From: Lepus europaeus
Lineage: Eukaryota > Chordata > Mammalia > Lagomorpha > Leporidae
Length of the DNA stretch: 64,000 bases
Assembly (NCBI RefSeq): GCF_033115175.1
Contig: NC_084837.1
Location: 73,261,266 to 73,325,265, forward strand
Direction of reading: 5' to 3'
Under the pieces are notes generated by a model, which did no database searches, was not told the DNA's origin, and saw only the letters and a list, made by a program, of their open reading frames with translations. The position numbers were made by a program, and so were the translations under genes. Shown here in pieces: positions 39,101 to 47,289 of the stretch (position 1 is the first letter of the stretch; each line of letters opens with the position of its first letter).

Positions 39101-42100
39101 GTGTGGTGGGTAAAACCACTATCTGTGACACCGGCATCCCATATGGGCGCTGGTTCGAGTTCCAGCCACTCCACTTCTGATCCAGCTCCTTGCTAATGGG
39201 CTTGGAAAAGCAGCAGAAGATGGCCAAAGTGTTGGGCTCGTGCACCCATGTGGGAGACCCAGAGGAAGCTCCTGGCTCCTGTCTTCCAATTGGCCCAGCA
39301 CTGACTGTTGGAAGCATTTGGGGAGTGAACCAGCAGATAGAAACCCCCCCCCATCTCCCTCTGTAATCTGCCTTTCAATAAACAAATAAATCTTTTTAAA
39401 AAAAAAAAAAAGGCCAGCGCCGCAGTTCAATAGGCTAATCCTCCACCTGCGGTGCCGGCACACCGGGTTCTAGTCCCGGTCGGGGCGCCGGATTCTGTCC
39501 CGGTCGCTCCTCTTCCAGGCCAGCTCTCTGCTGTGGCCCGGGAGTGCAGTGGAGGATGGCCCAAGTGCTTGGGCCCTGCACCCCATGGGAGACCAGGAGG
39601 AAGCACCTGGCTCCTGCCTTCAGATCAGCGCAGTGCGCCAGCCACAGCGCGCCAGCCACAGTGCGCCGGCTGCAGCAGCCACTGGGGGGTGAACCAACGG
39701 CAAAGGAAGACCTTTCCCTCTGTCTCTCTCTCTCACTGTCCATCTGCCTGTCAAAAAAAAAAAAAAGAGAGAGAGAGAAAAAAAGAAGTGATGTGTGTTA
39801 TAAGAAAATAATAGGAAAAATTGAATCAGTTTCAGTTGGTTTTTCCTTCTGTATCTTCAGATTATTTTTTAAAAGATTTATTTATTTATTTGAGAGGCAG
39901 AGTTACAGATAGAGAGACAGAGAGATCTTCCATCCGCTGGTTCACTCCCCAAACAGTCATAATGGCTGGAGCTGGGCCAATCCGAAACCAGGAGCCAGGA
40001 GCTTCTTCCAGGCCTCCCATGTGGGTACAGAGTCCCAAGCACTCAGGCCATCATCCACTGCTTTCCCAGGTACATTAGCAGAGAGCTGGATAGAAAGTAG
40101 AGTAGCCAGGACTCGAATTGGTACCCATATAGGATGTCAACACTAAAGGTGGAGGCTTAACCTTCTATGCCACAGTGCTAGTTTTTCTTCAGAGTATTAG
40201 AATCACAAACTGGGGGGCCTTTGGCACCGGCATCCTAAATGGGCACTGGTCGTGTCCTGGCTGGTCCTCTTCTGATCCAGCTCTCTGCTATGATCTGGGA
40301 AGGCAGCAGAAGATGACCCTTTATGGCCACTTGGGGAGTGAACCAGCAGATGGAAGACCTTTCTCTCTGTCTCTCCCCTCTCTCTGTCTGTAACTCTACC
40401 TCATAAATAAATAAATAAAATCTTTAAGCACGCGCACACACACACACACACAAATTGGGATGGACATCTGGCCTCATATTAAGACACCTGCATCCCACAG
40501 CACAGTGCCAAGATTGGATTTCCAACTCTAGTTTCCTGCTAATCCTGGGAGGCAGCAGACGATGGCTTAAGTGACTGGGGTCCTACCACCCATGTGGGAG
40601 ACCTGGTTTTCAATCTCAGCTCCTGGCTTTGCCCCAGGCCAATCCTGGCCATTGTGGGCATGTGCAGAGTGCACAAGAGGATGGGAGAGGTGTGTGTGTG
40701 TGTCTCCCTCTCTTGGCCTCTTGAATTTTGATTTTGATCAGCAAGAGTCAACAACCTCCACCAGCAGGAGGGGCTAAAGTCATCAACAGATTTCTGTGCA
40801 CCTAGGTTCTAACTCACAATGTCCCTAAGAGGACAATCACCGGACCCCTTCTCAGCAAGGTAAGGCCTGGGAGGGAAATGTTAGCAACAGCTTGGCTTAG
40901 CTGCTAATTGGAAGAGAAAGAGGAGACCCCAGGAAGTCACTGAGGTTGCAGGACGCCAGATGGCCTCTACAGAGGGGGCCAGCACAGGCAAGTTGCAGGC
41001 AGGGAGCAAAGAGTTTAAGCAAATAGCAACTCCAGCTCCCCATCCCCTCCCTACTTTCAGTTTCTATACTGTTCTCCAGAGGTTCTTCCAGGGTTGCCAA
41101 ACAATCCAAACAAAAAAGTTCAAGTGGCAGCCTGGAGCCAGGTCAGTTTCCTCCAGAGCTTTGACTCAATTGGGAGGAGGAGCCAGGACATGGAAAAAGC
41201 AACAGCTAAATCTAGAATACAGGGTTAGGGAAGGGGCCTGCTTGTCTCAAAGGGCATAAACCCAGCCAGGGAAATTCCAGCCCAGGCAAGTTTACATCTT
41301 AGGTCTGAACTATATTTGTTTAATAATTTCTCAACCCAGCCCAACAGTTTCAGTTTCCCAGACCCACTTCCTCAAACGCCTGTACTCTGGTGGAGATGCC
41401 CAAACCTGAACTGCTCCAGCAAGGGCAGTAAGCTGTTGACTGGAGAGCAGGCCTCAAGGCCATTCTCGAAGGTCAAGTCTTCCACCGGCTGCACCTCCTC
41501 ACTCAGCCCTTCCCCGGGCCCTATCTGCCAGAACCATTCCAGGGCCTATCGTTCCATTCCAGGGCCTATGGTTCCATTCCAGGGCCTGTGGTTTCAGGCC
41601 AGTCATGCTTCCTTGTGGATTAGGCCCACATGTAGGTGGAAGACCCACCATGTGCCAGGCGCCAGGCTAGGCACGGAAGATGCAAAGATGAATCAGACAA
41701 GTTCCCTGGCCTCTCAAGGAACTGCAGGCTAAATGCTCACCATGAGTGAAAACAGAACATGTATTCTTTTTTTTTTTTTTTTTTGATAGGCAGAGTGGAC
41801 AGTGTGAGAGAGAGACAGAGAGAAAGGTCTTCTTTTTTTTTTTTTTTGCCGTTGATTCACCCTCCAATGGCCGCTGCGGCCGGCACACCGCACTGATCCG
41901 ATGGCAGGAGCCAGGTGCTTCCTCCTGGTCTCCCATGGGGTGCAGGGCCCAAGCACTTGAGCCATCCTCCACTGCACTCCCGGGCCACAGCAGAGACCTG
42001 GCCTGGAAGAGGGGCAACCGGGACAGAATCCGGCGCCCAGACCGGGACTAGAACCCGGTGTGCCAGCACTGCAAGGTGGAGGATTAGCCTATTGAGCCAC

Positions 42101-45100
42101 GGTGCCGGCCCAGAACATGTATTCTGATGTGGCCCCAGCATCTAGTGCGGGGTCTCAAACAAATCAAGTTTAATCAAAATAGGTAAAGAAACAATGAATA
42201 TCAGTTAATACTATTAATGACTATAAAGGAATGGTGGGAAAGGTCATAAAGCTTTTTTAAAAAAATATTTTATTTATTTATTTGACAGGTAAAGTAAAGT
42301 TACAGACAGTGAGAGAGAGAGACAGAGAGAAAGGTCTTCCATCCACTGGTTCACTCCCCAAATGGCTGCAATGGCTGGAGCTGCACCGATCTGAAGCCAA
42401 GAGCCAGGAGTTTCTTCTGGGTCTCCCACCCGGGTGCACGGGCCTAAGCACTTGCTATCCCAGGCCATAGCAGAGAGCTGGACTGGAAGAGGAGCAATCA
42501 GGACTAGAACCAGCGCCCATAAGGGATGCCGGCGCCGCAGGTGGAGGATTAACCCAGTGCGCCACGGTGCCGGCCCCCATAAAGATATTTTCTAAGTCAC
42601 TGGCAGAAGTGAGGTCCATCTGGTGTCAGCCTGGCCAGGTTCCTGAACCTTCACATCCTTCTTTCCTATAAAGGAATTCCTGGGCCCCCCAGGCCCACCT
42701 CAAGGGCAGAGAGACTCAACACTAACAGGAAACAAAACAGAATGTGTACAGCCTATCTGCAGACCACACAGAACCCATCCCCTTCTCACTACCTCCTTGT
42801 CTCCTCCATTGGTCCAAGAGATGCTCCTTTCTCACGCACAATACTGCAAATGTCTCAGCGCTCTGCTTTCCCTGCCTTGGTGCTGGCTCGCCTGCAGCCT
42901 GCCCTTAAAGCAACAGCCAGAGCGATCTTTTGTTTTGTATTTTGTTTTCACTGAGAGGGAGACAAAGGGAGAGAGAGAGAGAAGACAGAGAGAGAGAGCA
43001 AATGAGCAAGAGAAAGGGCTTCCCCATCTACCGATTCATTCCCCAAATGCCCACAGTGACTAGGATGAGGCCAGGGTCAGATCCAGGAGCCAGGTACTCA
43101 ATCCAGGTCTCCCACTCACATAGTAGGAATCCAATCACTTGAGCCCATTGCTGCCTCCCAGGGTCTGCATGAGCAGGAAGCTGGAGCCAGGGGCCACAGC
43201 TGGGAATCGAACCCAGGCACTCCTATGTGGGACACAGGTGTTGTAATCACACGGGCAAACACCCATCCCTGGAGTGACCCTTTTTAATCCATGAGTCAGA
43301 TCATGTCACTCTTTTGCTCAAACTCCTCCAATGTGTTCCATGTTGGAGAAAAAGCCAAAGTCCACCCAACGATCTTCAAGGCCCTAAGTGATCTGGTCTA
43401 ACTATAACCCACCACATGCTGAACACCAGCTACACACCTCCAGGAATGTCTTGGTTATGCTTGCTCGCAGGGCCTCTGCACCACCGACTGCTCCTTCTAC
43501 CTGGAATGTTCTTCCCAAGATTCCTCACAGCTCCCTCCCTTACCTCCTTCTCAGGGAAGCCTTGCCTGGCTGCCCCACTTCTAATCATAGCCAACCCTAC
43601 TAGTCTTCCCTCGGGGCCTTCCTGGCTTAATTTCTTTTTTTCATTTCCCTTATCAATATCCCATATGTTTGTTTACTTGCGTCTCCAGAGACTAAAATGC
43701 AGTTCCCCAAGGGCATAGTTTGTTTTTGTTTTTTGTTTTTTTTTTACTCACTAATACATCACCAGGAAGGCAGAGCTAGAAAAAGGGAAAACTGCACGGT
43801 GCATGGCTGACAGACACAGCTGGGGCGGAGTGCTGAGGGTGCAGGCAGGCTGCAACGTGACACGGGTGCCCAGGAAAGGCCTCACAGAGGAGACATTGAA
43901 GCAAAGACGTAAGGCGGTGACGCACTTACACAGCCAGATCAGTTCTCTATCACTTAACCAGGGCCCCATGAAAAATGAAAATGAGGGCCCCTTATTCACA
44001 AATGCTTAAACATGGCAAAGCACGACAGCAGAGCATTAAGCGAAGCGTGAGGCTTTTGGGAGCATGGGGCTTTGTGTGACCAGACAGGTCACCCACACAA
44101 GCATGCCCGTGTGCACCCAGCCACCCACCCACCCACACACCCAGGAAGCAGGCCCTGCACGCAACCATTAGGGAAAGAGTGTTCCAAGTAAGATCCAACA
44201 ACAAATACAAGGACCCCCCCCCCCCCCCCCCGAGGAACATGGCTTTGGCAGCAAGCAAAGAAGCCATGCTTGCTAAAAAGCGAGATTTCTGGATTCCTTT
44301 TCTGGGTATTGTGTTCCCCTGGGTCCAAGGGCAGTGGGGATCCTTCATCACCTTGTGTCTGCCCCGAGTCCCCCTTCTCCTGTCAAGGCAAGTTTGAGGA
44401 GCACAGATCAGCCCATATCCCAAGATGCACCCTGGTGCCAGCCCCTGAGCACTACTTCAGATAATGGGCTCCCAACCTAGTGCCCTGGGAACCCAGGACT
44501 GGCACTTGGGTCTCTACCTCACCCCTTGTCAGAGGTTCTGGGAATCTCCTGGTGCCTACAGTACTACCGGCTTTTCCCAGGCTCCTCGCCAAGGGACAGA
44601 AGTCCTGCCTGGACTCAGCTGGGTGGCTGAGGAGCTGCCGTCAGTGGCAGGTTCCTTGGGAGTCCCTCCTCTCCAGGCAGACAGCAGAGCTGTTCTCTAC
44701 TCACGCCAGGTCAGCTGCTTGCCTGGACTGACTGAATTTCCAGGTGTACCGCCTTGGGTCTCTAACCCCCAACATCTCATCGTGGACTCTATTTAAATGT
44801 GTCGTAGGTGAGCTTGGCTGTGAATATGACAACCTTAACTCACTCAACTCATTTCTATTCAGTCATGAAAACACTTTTCTGTCTTTTTACTTCCACCTAA
44901 AATCTCATTTATAGTGCGTAAAACAAATTCATACCTACAGATATTAGCTAAAGCAGCAATATCACTTCACTGTTAGAGTAAGTATTATCCCTTTCACTGA
45001 TCCAATATAACCGGTGGAGAAGGGCCTAAGAGTTTTGCCAAAGCAATGATACGTACTCCATACACCAATGGTTCCTGGCCAGGGGTGAGTTTGCCTCCAA

Positions 45101-47289
45101 AGCAATACCGGCAATGTGTGGAAGTGGCCAGGGGAGAGCTACTGGCATCCAGCAGGTAGAGGCCAGAGATGCTGCTAAATATGCTAAATACGTGGGCGGC
45201 CTCCCACGGCAGAGAATGCTCCTCTCCATAACCTCAACAGTGCCCAGGCAGAGAAGCCCTGCAGTGGATCATTGTGATTACAAACTAGAGTCCCGACTCA
45301 TTCTACTCGAGACAAATATCTTTAAAGCTAAAGTCTTTCCTTAAAAAGTACTGAAGGGTCCGGCGCTGTGGCACAGGGGGTAAAGCCATCGCCTGCAGTG
45401 CCAGCAACTTAAATAGGCACTGATTCGAGACCCGGCTGTTCCACCTCCGATCTAGCTCTCTGCTACGGTCGGGAAAGCAGTCGAAGATGGCCCAAGTCCT
45501 TGGGCCTCTGCACCCGCGTGGGAGACCCGGAAGAAGCTCCTGGCTCCTGGTCTCAGATCGGCACACCTCCGGGCCTTGTGGCCATTTGGGGAGTGAACCA
45601 GTGGATGGAAGACCTACCTACCCCTCTCTCTCTCTCTGCCTCTCCCTCTCTGTAACTCTGCCTTTCACATAAATAAATAAATCTTTAAAAAAAAAAAGTG
45701 CTAAAAACTCTTACACTTTCATGGAAAAGGGTGACAAGGTCAGGAGAAACAGGCTCTCCATCAGACAACACAGCAGGTACTGATGAAAGGTGAGACCTGC
45801 TTAACAGCCGGAAACCACACAAGTGAAACCACAGAGGACTAAGTGTACAGGGACTGCTGCGACAAGATGCCATGGGAAATAGCACTCCCTGGACACCACA
45901 GACCCCTCACCTAGCAGGTCAGATGCACCAGAAGACCCCCCCCCCTTCCTCACTAAGGAGGAGACTGTCACACCTATCTCTAGGCTACCTGTGAAAGTCA
46001 AACCAAGTCTCTAGGCTACCTGTGAAAGTCAGACCAAGAGGGAACAGGACAATCGCAGTGCCTGGCACGCAGCCGGCATTCAGCAGAAGGCAGCTAGGGG
46101 TAGTTCCCAGTCGACTTTGCTCTGGCTCTAACCCTAAGCCAGGCCCCACTAACACAGAGAGGACCCTAGTTCTGAGTTCATTCAAAGGTTTCCCAAGAAG
46201 GTGGAACGGGGCGCTCCCTGGCTGGATCAAGTCAGCACCTGACAGCGCTACGAAGTCCCTGCTCTCAAAATGCTCGCTAGGTAGAAGGTAAACACAGACC
46301 CACTTCATATGCAAAACAGATGGCTCCCTCTCTGTCCAGCAGCGAAGGGCCAGCCAGAGTTTCGCTTTAAGGGAAAGACACAGATAAGATCATCTTTCTG
46401 CCCACTGCAGTCCAAGATGCTTCAGGAAAGAACACTGAAAACTGACACGGCGCTCCAACGTCAAACGGCCATCACACAGCTCAGAGTTAATTATAAGTAA
46501 TTTTAACGAAACACGTTGTTCCCTCCGGTTTCCGTGCCCTTCCCAGAGGTGAAACGCAATACCGCCAAGACGCAGACGCCTATAAATTAGTAATAAGCAC
46601 GGCTCTCCAGCTCACCTAGAACACAGTTCTTGGCTGGGCTTAGCGACAGGTGTCACATTCACAGTGACCCGTGAGCCCTGGGGTGCAATTTCACTTCTAA
46701 ATACAGACATCGAATCGATGGCACCATAACCATCGAGTGGGGACAGTGGTACCCTTCCTGACTCTTGACTTACAAAAAGAATCAAATTCGCCTCCGCTTG
46801 GCTGTGAGTAAACGGCAGATGGGGGATGCCTCGTCCTCTCTGGCCTCTCTCCCGCCACAGAGGCGGTCTGAGCTGGGGCAGGGCCCCGGGAACTCGACGC
46901 AGCTACCCCGGGGAAGGGAGCCCGGGCGGCCCGCCCCTCTGGCTGCGGCACCCGCGCGCGGAGCCAGCGCTGGGGCCCGCCCGGGGCCGCCCCCGCGCCC
47001 TGCTCACCGTGACTCCGTACTTGAGCGCGATGCCCTGCAGCGTGTCGCCGGCGCGGACCCGGTGCTCCACGCGGCGCTCGAGGACGCCGGCGCCCAGCGG
47101 CGCCCGCACGCTGGCCGTGCTGCCGTACGAGCGGGTCTTGGTGCGGGCCAGGCTCAGCGACAGCTCGGCCTCCTCCGACTCGGAGCCCGAGCGCGAGCGC
47201 GGCGGCGGCGGCGGCGGCGAGGGGGCCGAGGCCCGCGGCGCGCGGGGGCCGCCTTCCCGCAGGGACGGCGCGGGCGAGAGATCCGCCAT
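27065..47289 (-). CDS. LYSMD2: LYSMD2, LysM domain-containing protein 2, three coding exons
   Basis: On the minus strand, exons 47289-47008, 31655-31324 and 27107-27065 join into 218 codons plus stop. The protein starts MADLSPAPSLREGG and ends DEESPYATSLYHS. A proline- and serine-rich N-terminus with an acidic patch (SGSESEEAELSLSLARTKTR) precedes a single LysM domain at about residues 75-120. The rest is acidic, with SPENE and PPPSPQEPD segments, then a helical stretch RDFLQRLDQQIKLSTQAAQK. LysM domains bind N-acetylglucosamine polymers in bacteria and plants; the cellular role of mammalian LYSMD2 is poorly known. No signal peptide or membrane segment is visible, unlike LYSMD3 and LYSMD4, so it is probably cytosolic. 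Human LYSMD2 is about 215 residues; the extra residues here fit a longer proline run. The gene converges on SCG3, and its promoter is the CpG island at 46.9-47.7 kb. Confidence 0.95.
27196..27500 (+). mobile_element. C-type SINE, sense, old, near LYSMD2 exon 3
   Basis: Diverged copy whose head is about 90 bp from the exon 3 acceptor, antisense to the gene. Confidence 0.72.
27651..27976 (+). mobile_element. C-type SINE, sense
   Basis: Target duplication AGATTATAAATT on both sides. Confidence 0.88.
27994..28600 (-). mobile_element. Old antisense SINE interrupted by an L1 3' end
   Basis: The SINE begins TTTATTTTTTGTTTGAAAAA and resumes at 28,328 with the repeated GAAAAATAGAGACAGA, then continues to a degraded head complement. 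Confidence 0.75.
28030..28327 (+). mobile_element. Lagomorph-type L1 3' UTR, sense
   Basis: 'gtctcaattgttgaggaacaa', 'gtataaagttaattgaaaac', a GGGAGGAGG tract and a terminal AAATAAA are the 3' end of an L1. GAAAAATAGAGACAGA is duplicated on both sides. Confidence 0.75.
28610..28968 (+). repeat. Composite unit copy 2, non-SINE part
   Basis: Inverted partner of 4,001-4,335. The core 28,773-28,885 is identical by eye; flanking parts carry substitutions and small indels. Confidence 0.85.
28969..29219 (+). mobile_element. C-type SINE, sense, ending composite unit copy 2
   Basis: Head GGGCTGGTTGGGGCACAGC joins the unit at the same base as in copy 1. About 80 bases are missing before the tail, which contains AATAAA and ends in an A run. 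Confidence 0.85.
29220..29446 (-). other. LYSMD2 intron 2, nothing recognised
   Basis: Short unique stretch before the SINE tower. Confidence 0.4.
29447..29800 (+). mobile_element. Young C-type SINE, sense, with duplicated head
   Basis: GGCTGGCGCTGTGGCTCACT is followed immediately by a complete second head starting at 29,466, so the 5' 19 bases occur twice. First storey of a tower reusing target AAGAAATAAG. Confidence 0.9.
29812..30159 (+). mobile_element. C-type SINE, sense, second storey of the tower
   Basis: Preceded by GAAATAAGAGG and followed by the same GAAATAAGAGG after its A tail. Confidence 0.9.
30209..30546 (+). mobile_element. C-type SINE, sense, nested
   Basis: Inserted after CTGCTCCAG; a related GACACTGCTCTGG follows its A tail. 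Confidence 0.85.
30787..31071 (-). mobile_element. C-type SINE, antisense, nested in a SINE tail
   Basis: CACTCTGCCTTT before and CACACTGCCTTT after mark the target in the host SINE's tail. Confidence 0.85.
31324..31655 (-). CDS. LYSMD2: LYSMD2 coding exon 2
   Basis: This 332-bp exon has its acceptor AG at 31657-31656 and donor GT at 31323-31322. It begins MEQIKRANNLFTNDCIFLKK, the second half of the LysM domain, and ends in KLKGES plus two bases of an arginine codon completed by exon 3. The methionine at its start is internal, because phase 0 joining to exon 1 is open and restores the whole LysM fold. Confidence 0.95.
31656..32394 (-). other. LYSMD2 intron 1 next to exon 2, unique
   Basis: Two A runs (31,913-31,926 and 31,995-32,010) and a GGGGAGGGG tract near 32,225; nothing coding. 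Confidence 0.4.
32395..32560 (-). mobile_element. MIR-like fragment, antisense
   Basis: 'cacaaatgagaagatggaggttc' through 'gacgggacccaaactctgct' is reversed MIR order. Confidence 0.6.
32705..32860 (+). mobile_element. MIR fragment, sense
   Basis: 'acagtttggtgcaatgactta' and 'gacctggttcaaatcccag' are the conserved MIR 5' and core motifs. Confidence 0.78.
32861..33353 (-). other. LYSMD2 intron 1, nothing recognised
   Basis: Unique sequence with a GA-rich patch at 32,930-32,970. Confidence 0.4.
33354..33640 (+). mobile_element. C-type SINE, sense
   Basis: Lacks the CT-rich segment before its CCTTTCAAATAAATAAATAAACC tail. Confidence 0.8.
33652..34010 (+). mobile_element. C-type SINE, sense
   Basis: Head GGGGCCAGAGTTGTGGC; long CT tract at 33,918-33,965; (AAAT)n tail. 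Confidence 0.87.
34025..34320 (+). mobile_element. C-type SINE, sense
   Basis: Third in a row of four SINEs of the same orientation. Confidence 0.82.
34331..34625 (+). mobile_element. C-type SINE, sense, head diverged
   Basis: AAAGATACTGTATTAA occurs before (34,317) and after (34,626), defining its target duplication in the preceding SINE's tail. Confidence 0.82.
34626..34879 (-). other. LYSMD2 intron 1 with a (GA)n run
   Basis: GA-rich microsatellite at about 34,709-34,744; otherwise unique. Confidence 0.5.
34880..35310 (+). mobile_element. Possible ERVL-class LTR fragment
   Basis: 'ggccaattaaagttttctatcc' and 'cttgtaactgaaagagccctg' near 35,240-35,295 resemble the 3' end of an old LTR, sense orientation. 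Family not assigned. Confidence 0.4.
35311..35682 (-). other. LYSMD2 intron 1, nothing recognised
   Basis: Unique sequence. Confidence 0.4.
35683..35998 (+). mobile_element. C-type SINE, sense
   Basis: AACTGCATNAT occurs on both sides as target duplication. Confidence 0.85.
35999..36739 (-). other. LYSMD2 intron 1, GC-richer unique sequence
   Basis: Moderately GC-rich and free of recognised repeats. Open frames here lack family similarity and splice support. Confidence 0.4.
36740..36955 (+). mobile_element. MIR-like fragment, sense
   Basis: 'ctcaccacctcctaaccatcc', 'atcaattcatggaaagtattta', 'ggaagcactcaaagatattagc' follow the 3' half of MIR. Confidence 0.55.
37170..37482 (-). mobile_element. 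C-type SINE, antisense
   Basis: AGACTTATTAATCTGACAGGC start, a (GACA)n patch at 37,217-37,230, degraded head complement CAGTGCAGCCCCC. Confidence 0.8.
37530..37888 (+). mobile_element. C-type SINE, sense
   Basis: Contains a local duplication of GGCATCCCAT at 37,579 and 37,599. Confidence 0.87.
37916..38210 (+). mobile_element. C-type SINE, sense, old subfamily
   Basis: Head GGACTGGGCATTTAGCATAGC represents the older, longer-diverged branch of the family. Confidence 0.72.
38232..38570 (+). mobile_element. C-type SINE, sense
   Basis: GGGGCCCGCGCTGTGGCG head and AAGTAAATAAATAAATC tail. Confidence 0.88.
38571..39085 (-). other. LYSMD2 intron 1, nothing recognised
   Basis: Unique sequence. Confidence 0.4.
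39086..39411 (+). mobile_element. C-type SINE, sense
   Basis: CT tract replaced by an ACCCCCCCCCCAT run near 39,343-39,354; tail abuts the next SINE directly. Confidence 0.85.
39412..39765 (+). mobile_element. C-type SINE, sense, with expanded GCGCCAGCC units
   Basis: Inserted at the A tail of the preceding SINE. Carries three tandem CAGTGCGCC/CAGCGCGCC units at 39,630-39,672. Confidence 0.9.
39865..40182 (-). mobile_element. C-type SINE, antisense
   Basis: AAAGATTTATTTATTTATTTGAGAGG start and CCACAGTGCTAG end. Confidence 0.86.
40207..40430 (+). mobile_element. C-type SINE, sense, internally deleted
   Basis: Body is missing between 'gcagaagatgacc' and 'ctttatggccacttgg'. Confidence 0.8.
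40431..40452. repeat. (CA)n microsatellite in a SINE tail
   Basis: About 10 CA units directly after the AATC tail of the SINE. Confidence 0.85.
40456..40750 (+). mobile_element. C-type SINE, sense, old subfamily
   Basis: GGGATGGACATCTGGCCTC head and a (GT)n run near 40,690; strongly diverged. Confidence 0.68.
40751..41534 (-). other. LYSMD2 intron 1, unique sequence
   Basis: No repeat recognised. Confidence 0.4.
41535..41594. repeat. 20-bp minisatellite, three copies
   Basis: Three tandem CATTCCAGGGCCTATNGTTC units with two or three substitutions. Confidence 0.9.
41767..42111 (-). mobile_element. Young C-type SINE, antisense
   Basis: AGAACATGTATTCT target duplication on both sides. A second T run at 41,831-41,847 sits inside the body. 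Confidence 0.93.
42112..42255 (-). other. LYSMD2 intron 1 spacer
   Basis: Unique sequence between two antisense SINEs. Confidence 0.4.
42256..42577 (-). mobile_element. C-type SINE, antisense
   Basis: CATAAAG is repeated on both sides; head complement GCCACGGTGCCGGCCCC preserved. Confidence 0.88.
42760..43765 (+). mobile_element. L2 LINE 3' end, sense, interrupted by a SINE
   Basis: 'cagccagagcgatctttt' before the SINE and 'gatcatgtcactcttttgctc', 'aaggccctaagtgatctgg', 'cctctgcaccaccgactgc', 'ctacctggaatgttcttccc' after it give L2 order. Non-coding fossil. Confidence 0.82.
42944..43270 (-). mobile_element. C-type SINE, antisense, old, inside L2
   Basis: TTTTCACTGAGAGGGAGAC start; degraded head complement CAAACACCCATCCC. 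Confidence 0.78.
43766..45063 (-). other. LYSMD2 intron 1, unique, with simple repeats
   Basis: (CCCA)n-like run at 44,115-44,142 and an 18-base C run at 44,214-44,231. No gene recognised. Confidence 0.5.
45064..45262 (+). mobile_element. MER20-like hAT DNA transposon
   Basis: 'caatggttcctggccaggggtg' start, 'ggtagaggccagagatgctgc' centre and 'caacagtgcccaggcagag' end follow this ancient non-autonomous family. Confidence 0.65.
45358..45697 (+). mobile_element. C-type SINE, sense
   Basis: GGTCCGGCGCTGTGGCAC head; full length. Confidence 0.88.
45977..46038. repeat. 31-bp perfect-length tandem duplication
   Basis: TCTCTAGGCTACCTGTGAAA and the following 11 bases occur twice in direct succession with one substitution. 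Confidence 0.92.
46039..46859 (-). other. LYSMD2 intron 1 adjoining exon 1, unique
   Basis: Repeat-free approach to the CpG island, consistent with promoter-proximal sequence. Confidence 0.4.
47008..47289 (-). CDS. LYSMD2: LYSMD2 coding exon 1 (start codon)
   Basis: The ATG is at 47289-47287. There are 94 codons up to the threonine of LKYGVT, then donor GTGAGC beginning at 47007, phase 0. The exon is extremely GC-rich and encodes six consecutive prolines from a (GGC)n tract on the + strand. It contains the first half of the LysM domain, VEHRVRAGDTLQGIALKYGV. An alternative upstream start is unlikely because this N-terminus matches the remembered family start. Confidence 0.95.
47200..47219. 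repeat. LYSMD2: (GGC)n tract coding for a proline run in LYSMD2
   Basis: Six GGC units on the + strand encode consecutive prolines on the minus strand at about residues 25-30. Confidence 0.9.
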
